This document shows, piece after piece, positions 54,641 to 64,000 of a stretch of DNA of 64,000 nt. A program made the translations under genes and the position numbers. Position 1 is the first letter of the stretch. Every line of letters starts with the position of its first letter. The notes beneath the pieces were generated by a model, which did no database searches, was not told the DNA's origin, and saw only the letters and a list, made by a program, of their open reading frames with translations. The stretch comes from Persicaria tinctoria (taxonomy: Eukaryota > Streptophyta > Magnoliopsida > Caryophyllales > Polygonaceae), in the NCBI GenBank assembly GCA_037127255.1, contig JBANSL010000004.1, positions 19,909,967 through 19,973,966 of the forward strand, given 5' to 3'.

Positions 54641-55629
54641 ATGGATGAGGAAATGCAATTGGTGCCCACGTCGGCTCCTCCCCCGCCGGGAGACCCGGGT
54701 GGGAACAAAGACGAGGAAATGCATACGGTTCCAACGCCCCCCCCCCCCCCCTCCCTCCGCCTAAGAATCCGTGTGGAGATAAGGACGAGGTGATGCAGCC
54801 GGTGTCCACGACGGAGCCTCCTCTGACGGAGAAGCCGGTTGGGAACAAGGATGCTGAAACCTCTGACAGTGCTACTCCACCAGAGAAGTTCGGGGGGATG
54901 AAGGAGGATGCTGAAAACACTGGCAGCGCTACAGCTCCGACACCTCTTTCCTGGAGAGACAAGGTGGTCTTCGGGGGAACCAACATGTGGAAAGAGGGAG
55001 CGAAGATTCACGTGATCGACCTACCTCATAGGAACTTCCTCGTTCGATTAGAAAATAAGGAGGATTGCATGAGAATTCTCACAGGAGGCCCCTGGTCACT
55101 CTTCGAGCGTTGTCTCATTATCAAGGCTTGGTCGCCAGATTTCAAGCCGTCGGAAGTTATTAAGACCGCCTCGGCCTGGCTGAGAATTTTGGACCTTTCT
55201 CTAATCTATTACCAAGAAGATGTGCTTCTGAAAATCGTCGAGGAGCTGGGAAGACCTATCAAAGTCGATCATCGGACGATCTACACCAACAGAGGTAACT
55301 TCGCTAGAGTTTGTGTCGAGGTTGATCTTGAAGAACCTTTGAAGGGGGCGATAAGCATCAATGATGAGAGGTACAAGCTCGAATATGAAGGGATCCCTAG
55401 CATTTGCTTTGGTTGCGGTCGTCACGGTCACCTGAAAGTCAACTGCAAGTTCATATCCCCGGAGGTGGAGATGATGGGTGCTAAGGATAACGGTGGGAAG
55501 CAGGTGGTGGCTTCGTCCAGTCCTGGGCAACGTGAGGAAAGGGCCGAAAACGGAGGTGAGGGGGACTCCTATGGCCCCTGGATGGTGGTGGCGCGCCGGA
55601 AGAACACCGGCAGCCGGAAACCTAGGTAG
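54641..55629 (+). pseudogene. LINE ORF1 (DUF4283 and zinc knuckle)
   Basis: Likely start ATG 54641 (MDEEMQLVPTSAPPPPGDPG). The frame shifts at a 15-C run (54737-54751) and continues through MQPVSTTEPP to 55629. After N-terminal repeats of the NKDxE..PPP type come the DUF4283 region (LSWRDKVVFGG, FLVRLENKEDCMRIL, GGPWSLFERCLIIKAW) and a CCHC knuckle CFGCGRHGHLKVNC, with a basic C-terminus. It would bind LINE RNA. The C run may differ in length through polymerase slippage or sequencing error. Confidence 0.85.
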
Positions 55630-56385
55630 CCCGTCTCAGCGGCGATTCAGGCCGGGAATGGAAAGCGCCAACCTAGGGATACGCATGTGCCGCGTGATAA
55701 CTCCTCGACCGTTGGGCGTGGGAAAGGAGAAGAAGGACATCGGGATGGAAGTAGCAGTTATGTGCCCCCTAGCAAAACTAAAAGGAATGATTGCTCGACC
55801 ATTAATGATAAGGGGTTAGAGAAGCCGGGAAGAGCAGAGTCCAAGGAGAAGGCCGTTGCGAATGGAAGTAGTTAGGGTGATAAAGGCAAAGAACCCCAAA
55901 TGGGCCAGACGTCGGGGCCTGTCTCTACTGAGCCGGAGTCCAAGAAGAGTAGCAGTAAATGTGGTCTATTTACGATGGGTTACTCTTGTGATTTGAGTGG
56001 GCCACATGCCCAAACCCATACGGGTGGGAAGAAAACCTACAAACCCAAGGTTATTGGAAGGAAATGAAGTAAAGGAAGAAATGGGCAACCCGATTCGTCG
56101 GCGACTGAAGACCCAAAGAAAAGACCCAGGCCCTCCTCCCAAATCTCGCCCTCCCCTTTGAGCGATCAGAACTCTCCCAACGACCAGGTCTTTGCGATAA
56201 ACTGGACGAGCAGTCCATCTTTGGGAAGTTTTGGGTCGCCGACACGAGTGGGGAGAAGGAGTCCGATGGAGGGGTTGCTACTACCAAGGCAACCGGAGCC
56301 GCGGAGGGGAAAAAAACATCCATCAGTCAAAACTCCTAATTCTTTTTCTTTCCCTCTTCCGTTTTTCATCTTCCCCTTTGTTTTC

Positions 56386-59300
56386 ATGGATAACAAAATT
56401 AACATCCTTTTTTGGAATTGTTTTGGTGCAGGTAAGAAAATTTTTGGGAGAGCAATCCGTTACATCAAGAAACAATACAGAATCGATGCTCTTGCCCTTA
56501 TGGAAACTCGCATCTCGGGGGAAGAGGCTCAAAAGGCTTGTGATAAACTGGGTTTCTCCAGTTGTGTTCGCATTGAGGCCTCAGGTTTTGTCGGAGGTGT
56601 GTGGCTGCTCTGGGATGCCGAGAAGTTTGACATCACCATACATGAGAGTACTGCTGATTTCATTCACGCCTCTTGGCGGGTTGGCAAGGGCAACTTCCAT
56701 CTGGTTGTTGTCTATGCCCCCCCTCCCCCACTGTTGCCAGGCGTGTCCCGTTTTGGACCAACCTGAAAGCGCCGCTGGAGGCCATCTTTGAACCGCTTGT
56801 CGTGGGAGGGGATTTCAATTGTATTACCAGTCCGAGTGAAACGAAAGGGGGCTCCGGGAACGTTCACCTTGACTCCAGCAAATTTTGCGATCTGATTAGC
56901 AGTACTGGGCTTATTGATTTGGGGTTCACTGGTCAGGATTATACTTGGAGCAAATTTTGCTTGGGCGGGAGGCTGATCTCTAAAAGATTGGACGGAGTTA
57001 TGATGAACCATGAGGGGCGGATGCTCTGGCCCGAGGCTAGAGTTAGGTATCTCCCTCATTATTCGTCTGATCACAGCCCCTTGCTCTTGGAGCTGAACCC
57101 GAAGATCAGGAAAGACAAAAGTAGAAGACCGTTCTAGTTTGAGACTGCTTGGTTGACCCATGATAGCTTCCCGGATTTCCTAGACGCTAAATGGAACAGG
57201 GATTGTGATACGCCGGAGGCTCTTGGGGCTCTCTGTGTGGACCTTACTAAGTGGAACAAAGAGGTGTTCGGGATGATTCAAGCTCGAAAGGATGCCCTCC
57301 TAAAGGCTCTTGACGCTGCTCAGAGGAACCTTACCAAGAACCCGACTCCTGCCGCTTCGGCCTGGGAAGCACACATCCGCGGCGCTCTCGATACCACCCT
57401 TGAGCAAGAGGAGATCATGTGGTACCAAAAATCCCGGGAGAAGTGCCTCGTTTTCGGAGATCGTAATACCAAATTCTTTCATACCTCTACTATTGTTCGC
57501 CGTAAGCGCAACATAATTGAGGGGCTGTTGGCTGAGGATGATAGATGGGTGGAAGAGAAGTTGGAGTTGGAGAACCTGGCGCTTAATTACTTCAAGAACC
57601 TGGGAGCATGTGGAAGGAACTCGGCAGAGCTTCCCCAATCTGTTCCCGAGACTGGATTCTGACGAGTGGTCTAGCCTGGAGGGGGCGATCTCGGACGAAG
57701 AAATTCACAAAGGCTTTTGCAATATGGTGGCCTATAAATCGCCAGGAACTGACGGGTTTCAACCGGTATTTTTCCAGAAATGCTGGAAAGTTGTTGGACA
57801 TTCCGCGACGCGTTTTGTTAAGGAGTTCTTTGTGACGGCCAAGCTCCCGGTAGGTGTGAATGATACATTGATTGTCCTGCTGCCCAAAGTAGGAAAGCCT
57901 GAGCTGATTACCCAATTCCGCCCTATCAACCTCTGCAATGTCTTGTATAAAGCGATTTCTAAGGTCATCACCTCTAGACTGCATCCGATCATGGCGAAGC
58001 TCGTGGGACCTCTGCAGGGCAGTTTTATTCCTGGAAGGTTCATTTCGGACAACATCATCATAGCACAGGAAATCGTCCACTCGATGAGAAAGAAACAGGG
58101 GCGTAAGGGGTGGATGTGCCTCAAATTGGACCTCGAAAAGGCATACGATAGGCTCAACTGGGACTTTATTGAAGAAACCCTTGTTTGTGTGGGTATGTCG
58201 AGGGAATGGATAGAACGGATAATGGAGTGTATCCGTACTCCGAAAATGCAGGTTCTTTGGAATGGTGAGACGTCAGATCAATTTCTCCCTACCAGAGGCA
58301 TCCGACAAGGAGATCCTATATCTCCTTACATCTTTATCCTTTGTATGGAAAGATTGGGTCACATTATTACGGAAGATGTGGAAGAGGGTGAGTGGAAGGC
58401 GATTAAGGTTGCTAGGGGAGGGCCTATGTTTTCGCATCTTTTCTTTGTGGATGAGATCTTGCTCTTTGCCGAAGCATCCATATCGCAGGTCAAGGTCATC
58501 AAGAAGTGTATTGACAAGTTCTGTGGCAGCTCCGGTCTCAAAGTCAGCCAGGCCAAGTTGAGAGTAGATGTTTCTAGGAACGTGAATGGGGCTTTAAAAA
58601 CAGAATAGAGGAGGTTGGTGGTATTGAGGTGACATGCGACCTCGGTAAGTACTTGGGAGTTCCTATAATCCACAAAAGGGTGAACAAGGCCGATTTTACT
58701 CCTGTCTTGGAGAGGTTCACCTCTAAGTTGGCAGAGTGGAAGGTTAATCTGTTAAGTTTTGCCGACAAGGTGACTCTAACCCGCTCCGTTCTTACTTCTA
58801 TTCCGATCTACTCCATGTCAACCATGATCTTTCCGGAAACAGTGTGCAATAAGCTCGAAAAATGTTGCAGGAGTTTCCTGTGGGGTTCTACCCCCGAAAG
58901 AAGAAGAATGCACAAGGTTGTGTGGGACGAGGTGACTAAACCGAGAGCCCTGGGGGGTCTTGGTATAAAACGTTTGTTCGAGATCAATCTGTCCCTTGTG
59001 GATAAGCTCAGTTGGAGGCTGCTAAGCTGTGACGAGAGCCCCTGGACGGACGTTCTGTTCAGCAAATATGTGAATCGCGCCCTCGGGAGGTCCTCCGGGG
59101 CTTCACATATTTGGAAAAGCATTTCTAAGGCTTTGAACGCTATTGTGCAACCTAACGTCAATTGGAGCCTTGGAGACGGTACGAGCATCCGTTTCTGGGA
59201 GGATAAATGGGTTTAAGGGGTGCCTCTGCGCTCGCTGGTTAATTGCACCGATGAGCAGGTCCCTATGTCGGCGAGTGTTGTTGATTTCTGGAGGGAGGGC

Positions 59301-60416
59301 GAGGGCTGGAAATGGAATTCTTTTTCCCACCTCCTCCCCACGGAAACGGTCATGAAGATGATGGCGCTCCACATCTTTGACGCTGAAGACAGAATCGTTT
59401 GGACGTCAAGCAACGATGGCGATTATTCTGTCAAATCTGGGTATGAAAAAGCCTCAGGTGAGGAGCACCACCAGTTCAACGATGCCTCTTTCTTCTCCAA
59501 TATTTGGCGTATGAATGTTACGGAGAGAATTCGCACCTTTATTTGGTTGGCGAGCAAAGGCGGAGTTCTAACGAACGTCGAGAGAGCTCGAAGACACATG
59601 GGTAATTCTAGTACTTGCTTCGTTTGTAACTCGAATGATGAGACTTTGATTCACCTATTCAGGGACTGCGTTACTGTGAGGGAGTTTTGGTTGCAGGTTG
59701 AAGGCGCCGAGCGGAAAGGGGAGTTCTTCTCTCTCCCGTTCGCTGTGTGGATTAGAAGTAACGTCACAACCGGCCAGCTTGGCCTTGGGGGTGAGAACTG
59801 GAAGGATTTCTTCGCCGCCGCGCTCTGGAGGATTCGGCTCAGGAGGAATAAAGTGGTATTCAAGAAGGAGAGCACCATGCTGCTCATGACCCAGATATGT
59901 TGGGATCTCGTCAAGAGTTGTACCGACGCTAAGAAGCACTTCTTGGGAACCCCAAGTGTCCAAAGCCGGGTGCAAGTTACTGTGCACTGGGAGCCCCCGG
60001 ATCTCGGCTGGGTTAAACTGAACACTAATGGCTCGGTGAGGACGACAGGGTGCGCTGCTGCCGGGGGTGTCATTCGCAACGAGAAAGGTGAATGGGTCAC
60101 CGGTTTCGTCCATAATATTGGCATCTGTCATGTGGATGCTGCTGAACTTTGGGGGATTGCTTCTGGACTCGAGTGGGCCTGGAGATGTGGCCACAGAAAG
60201 GTGATGTGTGAGGTGGACTCGAGGAAGGTGCTCGACCAGGTGCGTTCGTGCCAAGGCTCCCTTAGTAGGGACTGGCTCGTTCAGTTCCGTCTCATCTTTC
60301 GTGAGGCAAACCGTCTTACCAATGGTCTTGCCAGTTTTGCGTTTTCTTTCCCTATTGGTGTAACTTTTCTAATTAAACTCTATTCCTATTGGCTTGGTGC
60401 AACAACTCAAGGATGA
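56386..60416 (+). pseudogene. LINE ORF2: endonuclease, reverse transcriptase, RNase H
   Basis: ATG 56386 (MDNKINILFWNCFGAG). The AP-type endonuclease has ALALMETRIS, VVGGDFNCI and SSDHSPLLLEL. Then RT: SPGTDGFQPVFFQ, FRPINLCNVLYK, GSFIPGR, LKLDLEKAYDRLNWDF, GIRQGDPISPYIF, and a palm motif FFVDEILLF where FVDD is expected. Thumb and zinc-binding region follow (GKYLGVPI, HLFRDC), then RNase H (VKLNTNGSV, AAELWGIASGLEWAW, CEVDS). Breaks: a shift near 56715-56730 at C-rich sequence, TAG at 57136, a shift near 57600, a shift near 58597 and TAA at 59214. The RNase H first Asp (LNTDG in relatives) is Asn. Confidence 0.92.
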
Positions 60417-60542
60417 TGCAGGAGGAGTTTCTTATCCCGAATGTGTTATTCTTAGGTGTGGTGGTTAAGCCTTAATAAAACTCTACGGAGCGGGGCTTCG
60501 TCCCCGTCTTTCTCTACCAAAAAAAAATAGTGATGATGCTTT

Positions 60543-61093
<551 letters not shown>

Positions 61094-61120
61094 ATGGTTG
61101 GAGGAGAAGAAATTGATTGA
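61094..61120 (+). promoter_or_regulatory. Short upstream ORF in the NAT leader
   Basis: ATG GTT GGA ... TGA, eight codons, out of frame with the main ATG at 61206. It could lower translation if it is part of the transcript. Confidence 0.35.
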
Positions 61121-61154
61121 TAGAATCGAAGAAGATCAAAGAAGAAAGGCGCGT

Positions 61155-61157
<3 letters not shown>

Positions 61158-61197
<40 letters not shown>
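61158..61197. repeat. (AT)n microsatellite next to the NAT start codon
   Basis: About 20 AT units ending some 10 bp before ATG 61206, hence within the probable 5' UTR. Confidence 0.93.
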
Positions 61198-61202
<5 letters not shown>

Positions 61203-61205
61203 AAA

Positions 61206-63910
61206 ATGGCGGGGAAGGAAGAGCCGGCACCCCACCCTCCAAAGGATCAGCTCCCCAACGTCTCCTACTGCATCACCAGTCCCCCTCCTTGGCGTCAGTT
61301 TCTCTTTACTTACTATTGCTTTTCCATCTTCCATCACTCGATCAATTCATTTTTGAGTTTCAGCCTCAGGTTTATACATTACATACTCTTACTCTGTATG
61401 CATGTATTTCATATTTCTCGTTTCTATCAGTTTTTCAATTCTCCTATCCACTCTCTTTTCTTTCTCTACTTTTCATTGGGGATGGTTTCTTTGAATATTC
61501 TCCTTTTTGTGTTATCTTTTTTACTTTTGTTTTATGGGGAATATTAATCCGTATATTAAATAGCCCCACCTTTTATACTCATACAATACAATCTATCCAG
61601 TATCCACAACTCAAATTAATTTCTTAATTTCAGGGTTGACATTCAGAGATTCATTCTTTCCTTTTTTTTTTTTTTTTACAACACAATTGCCAATTCTGGC
61701 TCATGATCTTGTTAAAAATCTTTAAAGTAGTTGTTGAAAAATTAGTAAAAATTTTAAACTCTCATTTGGCCCTCTTTAAATTTCATCCTGTCTACAACTA
61801 AATGATAACGTTGTACGTGGATCAATATGGCGGATAAAAGATTTAATCTAGAGGTGCTAAATTAATTTTGTTCTTAATTTTTGTATGTATGTATATAATT
61901 TTGCTTAAATATTTTGGAAAAAACCTTCAATTTCTAATTTAAAAAGTCATTTTACGTGAAAATAACTTAGATAAAGTTTTTTCTGATAATTTTTTTGTAT
62001 ACATAAATAAATAAATTGCATAAATTTATTGAAAAGAATTTTAAATTTATGATTTAAATAATCATTTTAAGTGAAAAAGAACAAGAGAAATAAAAATTAT
62101 TAAAAAAATAAGGCTAAAGAGAACTGAATCAATGACCTTATAGTCTAAGTATTTGCTCTGTACCAAATAAATTTTGTTGAATTTTCTTAGTGATTATTTA
62201 TTCTTTTTGTACTCTTTTACTCCTAAAAATAGTAAAAGTTACCAAAAAAAAAAAAAACACATAGCCTTCATTCAAACACAGAACTATAAGTTCTCATTCG
62301 AAAACATTTATATATTATTAAAAAAAAATCCTATAACCTAAAAGTATGTGATCAATTTTGATTTTCAATATATTGTGGTGCTAAACACTATTCCATTAAA
62401 GATTGATGACTCCTCTGATAAGATCTTTGGTTGATCAAACATTGCAGCTGAAGCCATATTACTCGGTTTCCAGCACTATCTAGTGATGCTGGGAACGACT
62501 GTTCTCATTCCCACCGCTCTCGTTCCTCAGATGGGAGGAGGAAATGTAAGCATATTGCTTGATCAATGAACAAATCCTGGTCTTCCTTCTTTAGAATGAC
62601 TCTTTCATCTCCGTGTTAGCAGAAAGAAAAGGCTGAAGTGATTCAAACTATGTTGTTTGTTGCTGGTTTGAACACATTTCTACAATCGCTGTTTGGGAGT
62701 CGGTTGCCTGCTGTGATGGGAGGCTCTTACACATTTGTCGCGCCTACAATATCTATTATTTTGGCTGGTCGATACAATGACATTTTGGACCCTGTTGTGG
62801 TTTGTTACTTAGTCCTGCCTTATAAGTCAGTCTGTAGATTTCCAGATGAACTAGCTTGATAATTGTGATCGAAATGTGTAAGCTTCTTTTTGCATATGCA
62901 GAAATTCAAGAGGACAATCCGGGGAATCCAAGGCGCTCTTATTGTGGCTTCGGCTTTTCAGATTGTCGTGGGCTTTAGTGGCCTCTGGCGCAATGTGACT
63001 AGGTCTGTTTTTCAACACCATTTTTTTTCTTAAGAAACAACTTCTTTTTGGTGAATGACAGATAGTTAGATTTAGGGTGGACGAAGGAAATTTTTTCGGT
63101 TACTTTTGACATTATAAGTGTGCTTCTTGCTCGCTTTTTTGTTGCTTTTTGACAGGTACCTGAGCCCTTTGTCTGTTGTTCCTCTGATTTCTCTAGTTGG
63201 TTTCGGGCTTTATGAACTCGGATTTCCTGTGGTAGATACTTTGTATTGAATTTTTATTTATTTTTCGGTGATGTCTAAATCATCATCAGCTCGTTTGCTT
63301 ACAAAGATATGGTTCTTTTTGTTCAATTTTAGGTGGCTAGGTGTGTTGAGATTGGCCTACCGGAGCTAATACTTTTGATGCTGATCTCCCAGGTTTTTTA
63401 ATAGATCTCTCTACCATACAAGTGAATATTGTTATACAGAATCATTTTGCATTTTGACTGTCTTGTATTTGATTACATAATGTATTGAAGTTTTATTCAC
63501 TTTGCAGTATCTAGGCAATGCAGTTAAGGCGGGAAAGCATGTTTTTGAACGCTTTGCTGTTATATTCTCTGTAGCGATTGTGTGGACATATGCTCTCATT
63601 CTCACTGTTGGCGGAGCATACAATCACGCTATGCCAAAGACGCAAGCCACATGTCGTACTGATCGTGCTGGGCTTATTGGTGCTGCTCAGTGGTAAGCTA
63701 AGCTGTTGCCTGCAATTTACCCTATGCTTTATCAGGTGGAGAACTTTGCAACATGTAGTTAGCATTCATGAATCTTGTGTCTATCATTTGTTGTTGTTTT
63801 TCCTTGGCTGCAGGATAAGAATTCCTTACCCATTTCAGTGGGGACCGCCTACATTTGACGCTGGTGAAGCATTTGCTATGATGTTTGCTTCAGTTGTTGC
63901 TCTTGTTGAG
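61206..63910 (+). CDS. NAT: Nucleobase-ascorbate transporter (NAT/NCS2), N-terminal 294 residues
   Basis: Plasma-membrane permease of the NCS2 family. Exons: 61206-61293, 62448-62545, 62623-62799, 62902-63002, 63156-63231, 63333-63392, 63508-63692 and 63814-63910. All are GT-AG with matching phases, and the gene continues past the window after 294 of about 530 residues. The start MAGKEEPAPHPPKDQLPNVS and the CITSPPPWPEA block fit plant NATs. The helix with GFQHYLVMLGT carries the QH motif. Then come RLPAVMGGSYTFVAPTISII, LVGFGLYELGFPVVA, IVWTYALILTVGGAYN, TCRTDRAGLIGAAQW and FQWGPPTFDAGEAFAMM. The NAT signature motif should lie beyond the edge. No lesion is seen in these exons. Confidence 0.94.
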
Positions 63911-64000
63911 GTTAGTGTTCTTTTATGCATAAGCTGACAACATTTTCAATGGGCAGTCTTGATTGTCATTTGAAATTCATATGCGACGAAATTTATGGTT

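Larger units (their letters stand above)
54599..60527 (+). mobile_element. Full-length L1-type LINE with target duplication
   Basis: About 5.93 kb, flanked by a 17-bp direct repeat AATAGTGATGATGCTTT (54582-54598 and 60526-60542, the first bases merging with the tail). It has a 5' UTR, ORF1 (gag-like), ORF2 (endonuclease, RT, zinc region, RNase H), a short 3' UTR and a terminal A run (60519-60527). Both ORFs carry disabling changes, so this copy is dead although structurally complete. Confidence 0.93.

Noticed and set aside
61098..61205. In-frame N-terminal extension of the NAT protein with IYIYIY
   Set aside because: Lacks an ATG, translates the (AT)n tract, and family members start at the MAG position.

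Overview
The window is nuclear DNA of a flowering plant, most likely a eudicot. Three intron-bearing plant genes are visible: a SWEET sugar transporter, the plastid-division gene PDV1, and the first eight exons of a nucleobase-ascorbate (NAT/NCS2) transporter. They sit in a dense mosaic of typical plant transposable elements. The species cannot be told from the sequence. No bacterial, organellar or CRISPR feature was seen.

Layout. 1-4044 is the 5' part of a CACTA transposon with a frameshifted TNP2 transposase. 4045-6281 holds two decayed copia fragments on opposite strands, the minus-strand one split by a Stowaway MITE. 6820-8471 (minus) is an intact six-exon SWEET gene. 9443-19740 is a repeat field: a hAT-like element, a Tourist element with TTA target duplication, a copia scrap, two L1-type LINE fragments (one interrupted by a MITE), a tandem GC-rich repeat family and a small MULE with 9-bp duplication. 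19933-26196 (plus) is PDV1, two exons around a 5.4-kb intron that holds a solo LTR. 26559-35030 holds MITEs, a LINE scrap, a GGTGGTGACAGCGATA minisatellite split by a hAT element that itself carries a Stowaway, a tRNA-derived SINE and a TRIM element with three LTR copies.

36027-53210 is the most striking part: a 17.2-kb Mutator-like element (MULE) bounded by a perfect 10-bp direct repeat (AAATCTAATC). It encodes a MULE transposase, an OTU-type cysteine protease, a plant-mobile-domain (PMD) protein, a BED-like zinc finger, a small coiled-coil protein and three diverged copies of a small Cys/His protein family I do not recognise. About 27 copies of a near-palindrome, CACCGCATAnnTATGCGGTG, lie only in its non-coding parts: at both ends and in the divergent promoters, beside TATA boxes. 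This resembles the arrangement in Arabidopsis VANDAL MULEs, whose VANC anti-silencing proteins bind short motifs repeated in non-coding element DNA; a related self-regulation system is my hypothesis. Several genes of this copy carry in-frame TAG codons or a frameshift, so this copy is probably not autonomous. A young 5.5-kb non-autonomous LTR retrotransposon with a gag-like ORF (5-bp duplication GGGCA, LTRs about 1.2% different) is inserted near its left end.

54599-60527 is a full-length but disabled L1-type LINE flanked by a 17-bp duplication. 61206 to the right edge is the NAT gene, with an (AT)n tract and a short upstream ORF just before its start codon.
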